A DNA stretch of 64,000 nt from Salinarimonas soli (GCF_008386575.1 NZ_VUOA01000019.1:83974-147973); one strand, 5' to 3'; positions 26,489 through 36,300 are shown, counted from the first letter of the stretch. A program made the numbers and translations. Notes: generated from the letters alone by a model not told the origin.

Positions 26489-28006
26489 ATGACCACCCCC
26501 CGCACCATCCACCTGCGCCCCGAGGACAACGTCGCCGTGGCGGTCGATCTCGTGCCCGCCGGCGCCACGGCCCAAGGGATCACGGCGCGCGAGCGCATTC
26601 TCAAAGGCCACAAGATGGCCCTGGAGCCGATCCGCGAGGGGGAGCCCGTGCGCAAGTTCGGGCAGATCATCGGCTTTGCCACGCGCCACGTCGCGCCGGG
26701 CGAGTGGGTGCACGAGCACAATGTCGGCCTGCACGATTTCGAGCGCGACTACCGCTTCGCCGAGGACGCCCGCGACGACGACCTGCTCCCCGAGGGCATG
26801 CGCGCCACCTTCGAGGGCTTCCGCCGCGACACCGGGCGCACGGGCACCCGCAACTATATCGGCATCCTCACCTCTGTGAACTGCTCGGCCTCCGTCGCGC
26901 GCTTCGCCGCCGAGCACATCACGAAATCCGGCATGCTCGACGACTATCCGGGCATCGACGGGGTGGTGGCCATCGTCCACGGGACTGGCTGCGGGCACGC
27001 GGCCTATGGCGAGGGCTTCGAGGTCCTGCGCCGCACCCAGTGGGGCTATGCGAGCCACCCGAACTTCGCGGGCGTCGTCATGGTGGGCCTGGGCTGCGAG
27101 GTGTTCCAGATCGGCCGGATGAAGCAGGAATACGGCCTGTCGGAAACGGACACCTTCCGCACGCTCACCATCCAGGACACGGGCGGCACCCGCCGCACCG
27201 TCGAGGCGATCACGGCGGCCGTGCGGGACATGCTGCCGCTCGCGGGCCGGGCCCGGCGCGAGACGCGCCCCGCCTCCGAGCTCATCCTGGCGCTGCAATG
27301 CGGCGGCTCAGACGGCTATTCCGGCCTCACCGCCAACCCGGCTTTGGGCGCGGCCTCCGATCTCCTGGTGCGCCACGGGGGCACCTCGATCCTCTCCGAG
27401 ACGCCGGAGATCTACGGTGCCGAGCACCTGCTCACGCGCCGCGCCGCGACCCGCGCGATCGGCGAGCGCCTCGTCGAGCGCATCCGCTGGTGGGAGGCCT
27501 ATACGGAGCGCAACGGCGGTGAGATGAACAACAACCCCTCGCCCGGCAACAAGGCGGGCGGCCTCACCACGATCCTCGAGAAGTCGCTCGGCGCCACGGC
27601 GAAGGGCGGGCAGTCGACCTTGCGAGGGGTGTTCGAATATGCCGAGCCCGTGCGCGAGCGCGGCTTCGTGTTCATGGACACGCCGGGCTACGATCCCGTG
27701 GCCGCCACGGGCCAGGTGGCGGGCGGCGCGAACCTCATCGCCTTCACCACGGGCCGCGGCTCGGCCTTCGGCGCCAAGCCCGCGCCCTCGATCAAGCTCG
27801 CCACGAATTCCGACATCTACCGGCGCATGATCGACGACATGGACATCGATTGCGGCGGCATCCTGGAGGGCGTCTCCGTCGAGGAGAAGGGCGCCGAGAT
27901 CTTCGACACCATTCTGCGTGTGGCCTCGGGCGAGCCCACGAAATCCGAGGAGCTCGGCTACGGTGACAGCGAGTTCGTGCCCTGGCAGATCGGCGCCGTG
28001 ATGTGA
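26489..28006 (+). CDS. uxaA: UxaA family altronate (or galactarate-type) dehydratase
   Basis: 505 aa. N-terminal SAF domain (~1-95; HLRPEDNVAVAVDLVPAGAT, KMALEPIREGEPVRKFGQII) and the large C-terminal UxaA/GarD dehydratase part (FRRDTGRTGTRNYIGILTSV, NCSASVAR, GTGCGHAAYGEGFEVLRRTQ, ALQCGGSDGYSGLTANPALG, NNNPSPGNKAGGLTTILEKS, SIKLATNSDIYRRMIDDMDI). Conserved cysteines in NCSAS, TGCGH, GLGCEVFQ and LQCGGSDG fit the Fe-dependent active site. It dehydrates a hexonate such as D-altronate to 2-keto-3-deoxygluconate. GarD is somewhat longer, so altronate is favoured. The TRAP permease upstream may import the substrate. Confidence 0.87.
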   Translation: MTTPRTIHLRPEDNVAVAVDLVPAGATAQGITARERILKGHKMALEPIREGEPVRKFGQIIGFATRHVAPGEWVHEHNVGLHDFERDYRFAEDARDDDLLPEGMRATFEGFRRDTGRTGTRNYIGILTSVNCSASVARFAAEHITKSGMLDDYPGIDGVVAIVHGTGCGHAAYGEGFEVLRRTQWGYASHPNFAGVVMVGLGCEVFQIGRMKQEYGLSETDTFRTLTIQDTGGTRRTVEAITAAVRDMLPLAGRARRETRPASELILALQCGGSDGYSGLTANPALGAASDLLVRHGGTSILSETPEIYGAEHLLTRRAATRAIGERLVERIRWWEAYTERNGGEMNNNPSPGNKAGGLTTILEKSLGATAKGGQSTLRGVFEYAEPVRERGFVFMDTPGYDPVAATGQVAGGANLIAFTTGRGSAFGAKPAPSIKLATNSDIYRRMIDDMDIDCGGILEGVSVEEKGAEIFDTILRVASGEPTKSEELGYGDSEFVPWQIGAVM

Positions 28007-28070
28007 GAGGACTGCGCCTCGGGGCGAGGGGTGACGCTGCTCGCGGCGCACCCGCTCTCCCCGCTCCCGG

Positions 28071-28145
28071 GTCATCCCCGGGCTTGACCCGGGGATCCAG
28101 GCCAGCACGTCGACGGGATGGCCGGGTCGAGCCCGGCCATGACAC
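28071..28145. repeat. Solo core-B intergenic repeat (28.1 kb)
   Basis: GTCATCCCCGGGCTTGACCC followed by CGGGGATCCAGG and the closing GGCCGGGTCGAGCCCGGCCA with TGACA. The same sequences form the core of the composite elements at 19986-20247 and 57107-57365, but here no flanking A arms are present. It lies between uxaA and the minus-strand hypothetical gene. Confidence 0.6.
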
Positions 28146-28175
28146 GCGAAGCGGGAGAGGGTTTAGGCGCGCTCC

Positions 28176-28520
28176 CTACATCTTCCCCGCCGTCACCGCG
28201 GCCTGGATCCGCGGCAGGTCCTCGGGGCTCGCGCCGTCGACCCGCAGGATCGGGTGGCCGGCGGCCGACCAGCGCTTGGTGAAGCGAAGCCGCGCATAGC
28301 CCTCCTCGAGGGGCAGGAAGAACAGCCCGTCGGATTCGCCCCGCAGGTAGCAGGCGGCGCCAAGCGAGAAGCTTTCCTCGAAGCCGTGGACGGCGCGGCG
28401 GATCGCGGGGTGAAGCACGAGGGTGATGCCCTTGGCCTCGCACTCGTTTTCGACACTGGACAGGCTCAGCACGGTCGACCCTCCGGCAATGGCGCGCGCG
28501 GCGCCCTCATAGGGGATCAA
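28176..28520 (-). CDS. Hypothetical cytoplasmic protein, divergent from agmatinase
   Basis: 114 aa if the TTG at 28520 is used (AAGGCGGGG upstream). An ATG at 28583 gives 135 aa but would overlap the start codon of the divergent agmatinase gene (both share CATG at 28581-28584), which makes it unattractive. Recognisable segments: LSSVENECEAKGITLVLHPA, AVHGFEESFSLGAACYLRGE, LFFLPLEEGYARLRFTKRWS, LPRIQAAVTAGKM. Small alpha-beta protein, no signal peptide, no family I can name. Coding is supported by GC3 and by conserved-looking composition. Confidence 0.55.
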   Translation of the reverse strand: MIPYEGAARAIAGGSTVLSLSSVENECEAKGITLVLHPAIRRAVHGFEESFSLGAACYLRGESDGLFFLPLEEGYARLRFTKRWSAAGHPILRVDGASPEDLPRIQAAVTAGKM

Positions 28521-28581
28521 CGTGCCCCGCCTTGCCTGGTTTCGCCGCTCAAGGCATGGTGATGTGTCGCTGAGAGTGGTC

Positions 28582-29625
28582 ATGGATCCCGAGAAGCTTG
28601 CCGCCCTGCGGGCCCGTTACGCCGAGTCGCTCGGCGCCGACATCGACGATCCGGAATTCCGGCGCGTGGCGGAGACGCAGTTCCAGGGCGAGCGGCGGCG
28701 GTTCCCCTATGCCGGCGTCCCCACCTTCCTCGGCGCGCCCTACCGTCCGGACGCCCTCGCGGAGGGGTTCGCCGACCTCGACGTCGCGCTCCTCGGCGTG
28801 CCCATGGATCTCGGCGTCACCAACCGCTCCGGCTCGCGCTTCGGGCCCCGGGCCGTGCGCACCGTCGAGCGGATCGGCCCCTACGACCACGTGCTCAAAT
28901 GCGTGCCGCTCGCCGAGGCCCGGGTGGCGGATGTGGGCGACGTGCCCTTCCGCAGCCGCTATTCCTTGAGCGACAGCCACGCGGACATCGAGGCTCACGT
29001 CGGCGCGATCGTGGCGGCCGGGGTGCGGCCCCTGTCGGTGGGCGGCGACCATTCCATCAGCCTGCCGATCCTCAAGGCCCTGGGGCGCGAGCGGCCCGTG
29101 GGGCTCATCCACATCGACGCCCATTGCGACACGAGCGGCGCCTACGAGGGCACGAAATTCCACCATGGCGGGCCGTTCCGGGAGGCGGTGCTCGCGGGCG
29201 TGCTCGACCCTGAGCGCACGATCCAGATCGGGATCCGCGGCCCCGCCGAATATCTGTGGGAGTTCTCCTACCGCTCCGGGATGACGGTGATTCACGCGGA
29301 GGAGATCACGGCGCTCGGGATCCCGGCCATCGTCGAGCGTATCCGCGCCGTGATCGGCACGGGACCGGCCTACGTCACCTTCGACGTCGACAGCCTCGAT
29401 CCGGCCTTCGCGCCCGGCACGGGCACGCCGGAGGTGGGCGGGCTCACGCCGCGCGAGGCGCAGGCGATCCTGCGGGGCTGCGACGGGCTCGACATCGTGG
29501 GCGGCGACGTGGTCGAGGTGGCGCCCCAATACGACCCCACCACCAACACCGCCCAGAACGCGGCCCAGATGCTGCTCACCATAGCGTGCCTGATGGTGCG
29601 CTCGCCCTCCATGGCGCGCCGCTGA
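28582..29625 (+). CDS. speB: Agmatinase/ureohydrolase family enzyme
   Basis: 347 aa. The binuclear Mn2+ site of the arginase superfamily is complete: SVGGDHSISLPIL (His), IHIDAHCDTSGAYEG (Asp-His-Asp) and FDVDSLDPAFAPGTGTPEVG (Asp-x-Asp). GVTNRSGSRFGPRAVRTVER and the ~45-residue N-terminal extension are typical of agmatinase and guanidinobutyrase-type members rather than arginase. Predicted reaction: hydrolysis of agmatine (or a related guanidino acid) to an amine plus urea. Substrate cannot be fixed from sequence. The start at 28582 has only a weak GAGAG site. Confidence 0.85.
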   Translation: MDPEKLAALRARYAESLGADIDDPEFRRVAETQFQGERRRFPYAGVPTFLGAPYRPDALAEGFADLDVALLGVPMDLGVTNRSGSRFGPRAVRTVERIGPYDHVLKCVPLAEARVADVGDVPFRSRYSLSDSHADIEAHVGAIVAAGVRPLSVGGDHSISLPILKALGRERPVGLIHIDAHCDTSGAYEGTKFHHGGPFREAVLAGVLDPERTIQIGIRGPAEYLWEFSYRSGMTVIHAEEITALGIPAIVERIRAVIGTGPAYVTFDVDSLDPAFAPGTGTPEVGGLTPREAQAILRGCDGLDIVGGDVVEVAPQYDPTTNTAQNAAQMLLTIACLMVRSPSMARR

Positions 29626-29641
29626 TCGGGCCGGGAGGGTT

Positions 29642-29705
29642 CAGGCGGCGCCGCTTCGCGGCATCGGACCCTGGGATCAAGCGCAAGGAGGCGCGCCGAA
29701 GGCGA
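29642..29705. repeat. Partial copy of the TTGTCCGGGAAAG-type intergenic repeat
   Basis: GGCGCCGCTTCGCGGCATCG (29646-29665) with GACCCTGGGATCAAGCGCAA matches the outer arms of the elements at 26236 and 38985, but the central inverted repeat is missing. It lies between the agmatinase gene and ihfA. The rest of the gap up to 29893 holds the ihfA promoter region (AT-richer around 29815-29880). Confidence 0.5.
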
Positions 29706-29893
29706 TCCTCATCCCGCCAGGCGTAAATCCGCGTCCCGCACCGGCAAACGCCGCGAGCCCCCTTGCGCTCCGCCGCGATCCCGCTACCTCAAGCGCTCGC
29801 TTTTCCGGGGGATGCGCCTTGATTCTCGCATCCTGAGCGATTAGCGTGTTTTTTCAGATAGATAGCAAGCAACGAAACGGCTGGAGCTGACGG

Positions 29894-30202
29894 ATGGCGG
29901 GGCGGACGGTGACGCGGGCGGACTTGAGCGAGGCCGTCTACCAACGGGTCGGGCTCTCCCGCACGGAATCCTCCGCCCTTGTCGAGGCCGTCCTGACCGA
30001 GATCTGCGACTGCCTCGTGCGCGGCGAGACGGTGAAGCTGTCCTCGTTCGGCTCCTTCGTCGTGAGGGACAAGGGCGAGCGCGTGGGCCGCAACCCGAAG
30101 ACGGGCGTCGAGGTGCCGATCGAGCCCCGGCGCGTGATGGTGTTCAAGCCCTCGAACGTCCTCAAGGGCCGCATCAACGGCGAGACGGTCCAAGGCGACT
30201 GA
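29894..30202 (+). CDS. ihfA: Integration host factor subunit alpha
   Basis: 102 aa. The HU/IHF fold with [20 protein letters not shown], the conserved [20 protein letters not shown] arm and [20 protein letters not shown] with the intercalating Pro-containing beta-arm tip. The order of residues (GRNPKTG) identifies it as IHF rather than HU. IHF-alpha pairs with IhfB to bend DNA. It is followed 21 bp later by a MerR-type gene, an arrangement conserved in many alphaproteobacteria. Confidence 0.95.
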   Translation: MAGRTVTRADLSEAVYQRVGLSRTESSALVEAVLTEICDCLVRGETVKLSSFGSFVVRDKGERVGRNPKTGVEVPIEPRRVMVFKPSNVLKGRINGETVQGD

Positions 30203-30223
30203 GCCTGACCGGAAGGGGCGGGG

Positions 30224-30766
30224 ATGGACAAGAGCCCGGATGCGTTCCGAACCATCAGCGAGGTGGCCGACGAGATCGACCTCCCGCAGCACGTGCTGCG
30301 CTTCTGGGAGACGCGGTTCGGCCAGATCCGCCCGCTCAAGCGCGCGGGCGGGCGGCGCTATTATCGGCCCGAGGACGTCGACCTCCTGCGCGGCATCCGC
30401 CACCTGCTCTACGGCGAGGGCTACACCATCAAGGGCGTGCAGCGCATCCTGAAGGCCGAGGGGATCCGCTTCGTCCAGGCCGTGGGCCGGGGGGAGCAGG
30501 CGGTGGGGCCGGAGCCGCGCCAGCCTGGCGACGAGGGCGACGACGCGCCCGAGCCCGTCCCGCCGCAGCGCGACGCGGCGCCCGCGCGGGCCGAGCCCGA
30601 CGAGCCCCTGCCGCGCGACATGCTCGGCGCCCTCGCGCTCTCGGCCAACGAGGTGGACCGCCTGCGCGACGCCCTCGACGACCTCGTGGAATGCGAGCGC
30701 CTCCTCGCTGGGCTGCGGGCGGACGCCGCGGGCGCCGACCCGACCGCCGACCTGGACGAGCCCTGA
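30224..30766 (+). CDS. MerR-type transcriptional regulator downstream of ihfA
   Basis: 180 aa. N-terminal MerR helix-turn-helix and wing ([73 protein letters not shown]; residues ~9-85). A Pro/Glu/Ala-rich linker (~90-130) and a C-terminal helix follow, without the usual Cys metal or drug-binding residues. This short MerR-like gene behind ihfA is common in rhizobia and relatives; its targets are not known to me. Convergent with the ferredoxin gene, only 6 bp between stops. Confidence 0.85.
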   Translation: MDKSPDAFRTISEVADEIDLPQHVLRFWETRFGQIRPLKRAGGRRYYRPEDVDLLRGIRHLLYGEGYTIKGVQRILKAEGIRFVQAVGRGEQAVGPEPRQPGDEGDDAPEPVPPQRDAAPARAEPDEPLPRDMLGALALSANEVDRLRDALDDLVECERLLAGLRADAAGADPTADLDEP

Positions 30767-30772
30767 GGCCCC

Positions 30773-31093
30773 TCAGCCCTGCTTGGCGGGGGTGGTGACC
30801 GTCAGCCCGTCGAGGGTCTCCTTGACCCGGATCTGGCACGACAGGCGCGAGGTGGGGCGCACGTCGAAGGCGAAATCGAGCATGTCCTCCTCCATCGGCT
30901 CGGGCTCGCCGGCCGCCTCGCGCCAGGCCTCGTCCACGTAGACGTGGCAGGTCGCGCAGGCGCAGGCGCCGCCGCATTCCGCGTCGATGCCCGGCACGCC
31001 GTTGCGGATCGCCGTCTCCATCACGGTCGAGCCCACCTCGCCCTCCACGGTGCGGGCGGTGCCCCCGGCATCGACGAACGTGATCTTCACCAT
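30773..31093 (-). CDS. Adrenodoxin-type [2Fe-2S] ferredoxin
   Basis: 106 aa from the ATG at 31093. Cluster ligands Cys40, Cys46 and Cys49 (AECGGACACATCHVYV, C-x5-C-x2-C) and Cys86 (SRLSCQIRV), plus the EDMLDFAFDVRPTSRL loop that docks to redox partners. This is the ISC/adrenodoxin class. It passes electrons to P450s, ring hydroxylases or iron-sulfur assembly; no partner enzyme is adjacent, so a housekeeping role is likely. Confidence 0.92.
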   Translation of the reverse strand: MVKITFVDAGGTARTVEGEVGSTVMETAIRNGVPGIDAECGGACACATCHVYVDEAWREAAGEPEPMEEDMLDFAFDVRPTSRLSCQIRVKETLDGLTVTTPAKQG

Positions 31094-31184
31094 GCACGAC
31101 ACTCCTGCAAACGCTGGATCCCGACCGGAGATGGCGCGGATCCGCCCGCTGTCTAGAGCATTTCGGGGCGTGGTGGATAGAGGC

Positions 31185-31535
31185 TCAGGCGGCGTGGGTC
31201 GAGCGCCGCGCCTCGACGGCGGCGAGCGTCGGGGCCAGCGCCGCCGCGAAATCCCGCAGGACCGCGATGTGCTCGGGGTTCGGCGACCCGTCGGCGAGGC
31301 TCGTCTCGGCGCGCTCCAGCACGGCGGCGAGGCGTCCCGCCCCGATGGCGCGGGCCGCGCCCTTGAGGGTGTGGGCGCCCTCGCGCCGCTCCTGGGCGGG
31401 AGCGTCGGAGGCGAGCAGGGGCGCGAGGCGCCGGCACTGGTCCTTGAACAGGTCGAGGACCTCCGCCTCCAGGTCGGCGTCGCCGAAGGTGGCCTGCGCG
31501 AGGTGGGCGAGATCGAGGGCGGGTTCGCTGGTCAT
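31185..31535 (-). CDS. Histidine phosphotransfer (Hpt) domain protein
   Basis: 116 aa, one Hpt four-helix domain. Phospho-acceptor His55 lies in REGAHTLKGAARAIGAGRLA, the standard AHxLKGxA motif. Helices before and after (DLEAEVLDLFKDQCRRLAPL; AAVLERAETSLADG) complete the bundle. Start at 31535 overlaps the HD-GYP gene stop (ATGA), so both form one operon. It would receive phosphate from a hybrid kinase and pass it to a response regulator; neither is encoded nearby. Confidence 0.9.
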   Translation of the reverse strand: MTSEPALDLAHLAQATFGDADLEAEVLDLFKDQCRRLAPLLASDAPAQERREGAHTLKGAARAIGAGRLAAVLERAETSLADGSPNPEHIAVLRDFAAALAPTLAAVEARRSTHAA

Positions 31536-32947
31536 GTGGGGGACCCGGTGGCGTGGTCGAACGAGTCGAAGGCGGCGACCGCCTCGCGAAGGGCGGCGAG
31601 GCAGGCCGGATCGAAGGCGGTGCCGGCGTCGCGTTCCATGATGGCGAAGGCCTGCTCCGGCGGCATGGCGGCCCGGTAGGGCCGCTCGGCGGTGAGCGCG
31701 TCGAAGACGTCCGCCACCGAGACGATTCGGGTCTCGAGATCGATGGCCTCGCCCTTGAGCCCGCTCGGGTAGCCGCGGCCGTCCAGGCGCTCGTGATGGC
31801 CCGCCGCCACCCGGGCCATCCCGGCGAAGGCGTCGATGCGGGACAGGATCGCCGCGCCCGCGCCCGGATGAGTGCGCATCTGCGCCCATTCGGCGTCGTC
31901 GAGGGGGCCCGCCTTGTCGAGCACCTGGTTCGAGACGCCGAGCTTGCCGATGTCGTGCAGGAGCGCGGCCCGGCGCAGCCAGCGCCGGCGCTCGGGCGAG
32001 AGGCCGAGGCGGTCGGCCGTCATCACGGCAAAGAGCGCGACCCGCTGGCTGTGGCCGTGGGTGAAGGGGCTCTTCGCGTCGACGACCTGCGCGAAGGCGG
32101 CGGCGATGTCGTCGAGATAGCCGTCGTCGAGTGCGACGCGGCGCTGCCCCGGCTCCAGGTCGAAGAGGGCTGCCTCCAGATCGGGCGAGGTCAGGCCCGT
32201 CCAGAACCCCCGGTCGAGGGAGATGCGCACGAAGGCGTCGACGAGGGCCGGGTCGAACCAGATGCCGCGCCGCCGGCGCAGCTCGGCCACCGCGCCCGCT
32301 TCCCCGGCGCTGGTGTGGAACACGTCGACGACCTGGGCCAGCAGCGCGATGCGGGCGAACAGCGAGATCGCCTCGCCGCGTAGCCCCAAGGGCTTGCCGC
32401 CCCCGTCCCAGTGCTCGTCGAGATCGCGGATGCCTGACGCCACCGCCTCGGAGAAGCGCATCCGGCGGGCGATGTCGGCCCCGCGCTGGCAGCGGGTCTC
32501 GATGAGGTCCCGGGCGATCTCGCCGCCGTTCTGGACGATGGCGACGATGGCCCGCACGCGCTCGGCGAAGCCCGCCTTGAGGCCCGTATGCGAGAGGACG
32601 AAGCGCAAAGCCTGGGGCAGCCCGTCGCCCACCAGCTTGAAATCGTGCTTGAAGCCGCGATCGTCCGCCAGGTACAGCGCGCAGATGCGCGCGGCGTTCG
32701 AGCTGCAGCCGAGATCCTTCAGCAGCAGGGCGTAATAGAGGTCGCCGAGCTCGGCGGCCCTCAGCCCGATGGCCTGCCCGATATGAAGCCCGATCCAGCA
32801 GCAGCGCAGGCCGTGGCCGGGCGACTGGCCCTCGGTCATGTCGAGGGCGTGGCTGAGCGCGCCCAGGACCTCCGCGAGGCGCACGTCTCCGGGCACCCGG
32901 GCCGGGCGCGGGGGTTCACGGCTGGTGAGGAGGACCGCCACGCTCAT
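31532..32947 (-). CDS. HD-GYP domain cyclic-di-GMP phosphodiesterase with degenerate N-terminal HD repeat
   Basis: 471 aa from the ATG at 32947. The C-terminal ~180 residues are an HD-GYP domain: HSQRVALFAVMTADRLGL, LRRAALLHDIGKLGVSNQVL, MRTHPGAGAAIL, VAAGHHERLDGRGYPSGLKG, RIVSVADVFDALTAERPYR. The catalytic HD and the GYP motif are intact. The N-terminal half looks like a degenerate HD copy (HGLRCCWIGLHIGQAIGLRA, YYALLLKDLGCSSNAARI), where the His-Asp pair is replaced by Lys-Asp. No receiver domain is present. Predicted to hydrolyse c-di-GMP, lowering its level and favouring motility. It overlaps the Hpt gene. Confidence 0.87.
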   Translation of the reverse strand: MSVAVLLTSREPPRPARVPGDVRLAEVLGALSHALDMTEGQSPGHGLRCCWIGLHIGQAIGLRAAELGDLYYALLLKDLGCSSNAARICALYLADDRGFKHDFKLVGDGLPQALRFVLSHTGLKAGFAERVRAIVAIVQNGGEIARDLIETRCQRGADIARRMRFSEAVASGIRDLDEHWDGGGKPLGLRGEAISLFARIALLAQVVDVFHTSAGEAGAVAELRRRRGIWFDPALVDAFVRISLDRGFWTGLTSPDLEAALFDLEPGQRRVALDDGYLDDIAAAFAQVVDAKSPFTHGHSQRVALFAVMTADRLGLSPERRRWLRRAALLHDIGKLGVSNQVLDKAGPLDDAEWAQMRTHPGAGAAILSRIDAFAGMARVAAGHHERLDGRGYPSGLKGEAIDLETRIVSVADVFDALTAERPYRAAMPPEQAFAIMERDAGTAFDPACLAALREAVAAFDSFDHATGSPT

Positions 32948-33303
32948 CCGGCCACGCTGCCCGCCAACCCTTAAAAGCCCGCTAAGAGCCCCCGGCGCGC
33001 GGGCGCCCGAAACGGGGCGCCATCCCCAGCCCGCCGCAGGCCTCAAGAGCTTGGCGGCGCGAGGTTTTCGGGGTGCCGGCACCCTGCCGTTAACGAAAAC
33101 CCGAGGACGGGGGCGGGCTCGGGTTTCAAAAGAGGGGGGTGGGGACTACACTCGATTGGTAAATCATGCGTAAACCATTCCGCTCGGCGGCCGCAGGAGG
33201 CGGACGCCGGACGGCGTGGCGGACGGTGCCTGATGGGGCTGCGCAAAGCGCGCGGCGCCGCCGGGGCCGGCCTGCGTGGGTAGCGTCATCGGGGCGGCGG
33301 TCA
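32948..33303 (+). other. 356-bp intergenic region before the giant scaffold gene
   Basis: Divergent promoters for the HD-GYP operon and the giant gene must lie here. AT-richer stretches occur at 33080-33110 and 33150-33180 (around CGATTGGTAAATCATGCGTA). A frame open from ATG 33166 would add 46 Arg-rich residues to the giant protein, but its composition is unlike the mature protein, so it is treated as untranslated leader. No other gene is seen. Confidence 0.35.
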
Positions 33304-36300
33304 ATGGCAGTTGAAAAGAAGCTCAAGGATCCGACGGAAGCGGCGCTGTCGGCGATCGAGCAGGCGCTCAATCTCGACCCCGCGGCCGGAGCCCCCGCCG
33401 TTCCGCCGCGCGACGAGGCGAGCCCCCGCCTCCCCGAGGTGAAGGAGGGCGAGCTCACCCCGCCGCCCGGCCCGCGCCTGGAGCGGCCTTCCAACGCCCC
33501 CGAGCTTCCCCCCGTCGACCGCGACCCCCCGCGCCCGACCTTCGTGGCGCCCGACCGCACGGCGGTGGCGAACGACGACCGCCAGGCCGTCGGCCTGATG
33601 ATCCAGGCCCTCCAGACGCGCGCCTCCCGCCGTCCGCTCCTCCTCGCGGCGCTCGGCGCCATCGCCTGGATCGCGGCGTTCGGCGGCTACGGGGCGTCCC
33701 GCATCGGCATCGACAACGTCCTGACCGCGCTGACCCCGCTCCAGCTCCTTGCCGCGGGCGCGATCCTGCTCGCCCCGCCGCTCCTGTTCGTGGTCGCGGG
33801 CCTCGTGCTCATGCGGACCCAGGAGATGCGGGTCGTGGCCCGCGCCATGGGCGAGGTGGTGCTGCGGCTCGCCCAGCCCGAGACGCTCTCGACCGACGCC
33901 GTGCTGACCGTGTCGCAGGCCGTGCGCCGCGAGGTGGCGGCGGTGAACGACGGCGTCGAGCGGGCGCTCGCCCGGGCGGGGGAGCTCGAGACCCTCGTGC
34001 GGGGCGAGATCTCGACCCTGGAGCGCGCCTATTCGGACAACGAGATCCGCATCCGCTCCCTCGTCGACGAGCTCGTGGCCCAGCGCGAGGCCATCGTCAC
34101 CCATGCCGAGCGCGCCCGCACGGCCATCGTGGGCTCGCACCAGACCCTCACCCAGGATCTCGACACCGCGGCGCAGCGCATCGTGCAGGCCGTGACCAAC
34201 ACGGGCGAGCGGGTGAGCGAGGCCCTGGAGACCCGGGGCGAGCAGATCACGGCGGCCCTCGACCTCACGGGCGAGCGGGTCGTGGACCACGTGACGAGCC
34301 GGGGCAACCAGCTCGTGGAGCGCCTGAGCGGCGCGGCGGAGGAGATCCGCGCCGGCATCGCCGACGTGGGCGGCGCCCTCAACGCCTCGCTGGAGGGCAA
34401 GGCCCGCGAGATCGCGGGCTCGCTGGAGCAGGCGGGCTCCCTCGTCACCCGCGGCCTCGACGACGGTGCTGCCCGCATCACCCAGGCGCTCGGCGAGACG
34501 GGCACCGGGGTCGTGCAGGCCCTCGCCAAGCGCGGCGCCGAGGTGCGCGACGCCTTGGAGCGGACGGCGCAGAGCCTCGAGGAGAGCTTCGCGGCGCGCG
34601 GGACGGAGCTCAACGAGCGCCTCGCCCTCACCGGCCGGGAGATCTCGGAGGAGATCGCGGGCCGGGGCGAGGCGGCGCGGGCCGGCATCGTCGAGGTCAC
34701 GACGGGGCTCGGCGAGGAGATCCTGGCGCGGGGCAACGAGGTCCGCGAGGGCATCCAGGCCGCCGCGGGCGGCGTCGCGGGCGAGATCGCGGCCCGGGGC
34801 GACGAGGTGCGCGAGCAGCTCAATCGCGCCGCCGGCGCGCTCCTCGACGAGTTCATGGCCCGCAGCATGGAGCTGCACGAGCAGTTCTCGACGGCCGGCA
34901 CCCGGGCCGGCGAGGAGATCACCCTGCGCGGCGCCTCGGTGCGCGAGGAGCTCGGCACGGCGCTCACCGCCCTCGTCACGGAGTTCCTGGCCCGCAGCGG
35001 CGAGCTGCGCGAGGGCTTCAACGCGGCAGGCCTTCAGGTGAGCCAGCAGATCCTGGAGCGCGGCAACGAGGTGCGCGAGGCGTTCGAGCGCAGCGCGCGC
35101 GCCTTCGACGAGAGCCTCGCCGAGCGCGGCGACGCGGTGGCGGGCCGTCTCGATGGCGTCGCGGTCCGCATCGAGGAGGCGATCGACGTCCGGGGCCAGA
35201 GCCTGGAGACGAACCTCGCCGCCATCGGCGAGCGGGTCTCGACGCTGCTCGACACCCGGGCCGGTGAGGTCACGGCGGCCCTGGAGCAGGCGACGCAGGC
35301 CGTCGCGGGCGAGCTTGCCACGCATACCGGCGACATCGAGACCCGGCTTGCGGGCACCGGCCGCGACATCGTGCTCGCCATCGCCAACCAGGGCGCGCGC
35401 ATCAACGAGGTTCTCGGGCGCACGGGCCAGACGCTCGCCACGAGCGTGGAGGAGCGCGGGCGCGACCTCGATTCCATGCTCGGCCAGCGCCTCACGGCCC
35501 TGGAGGAGACCATCGTCCAGCGCGGCGGCGAGCTCGTGACGCGCTTCACCGACGACCTCGGCACGCTCACGACCACCGTCGAGGGCCGGCTGGAGGACAT
35601 GGACCGGCTCATCAACGTCCATGGCCGCGAGCTCGCCGACACCCTCGGCGCCCGCACCCGCGAGGCCGCCGACGTGATCGAGTCGCAGATCGGCGCCCTG
35701 GAGGAGCGGGCCGCCAAGCGCGGGCAGGAGCTCACCGCCACCTTCGACACCCTGGTCGGCCGCATCGACCAGCAGCTCGGCGCCCGTGCAACGGCCCTCA
35801 ACGAGACCCTCATCGTCCGCACCGGCGAGATGGCCCGGGTGCTCGCCGACGGCGGCCGCGAGGTCGCCCAGTCCCTCGACGCCCGCGCCGACGAGATCGG
35901 CCAGCTCGTGGCGGCGCGCAGCTCCGCGCTCACCGAAGCCCTCGCGGCCCACGCCGACGAGATCAACCGCACGCTCGGCGGCCGCGCCGAGGAGATCGCC
36001 GCCACCCTCGACGAGCGGGTGATCCGCTTCGAGGACCGGGTGGTGAACCGCCTGGAATCGGTCGCCTACACCCTCGACGAGCGCGGCCGCGTCATCGACG
36101 AGACCGTGGGGCGGCGCGTCTCGCAGGTCACGGACCTGCTCGACCAGGGCACGCAATCCCTCGGCCGCCTCCTCGACGAGCGCGGCGAGCGGATCGTCGC
36201 CACGCTGGGCAACCGCGTCAACGAGGTCGCCGACCTCCTCGACGCCGGCACATCCACCTTCGCCGACCTCGTCAACCGCCGGGGCGACGAGCTCGTCAGC

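Noticed and set aside
33166-33303. 46 extra N-terminal codons of the giant scaffold protein
   Set aside because: The Arg/Gly-rich composition (RRRRGRP) is unlike the acidic N-terminus of the family and looks like untranslated leader.
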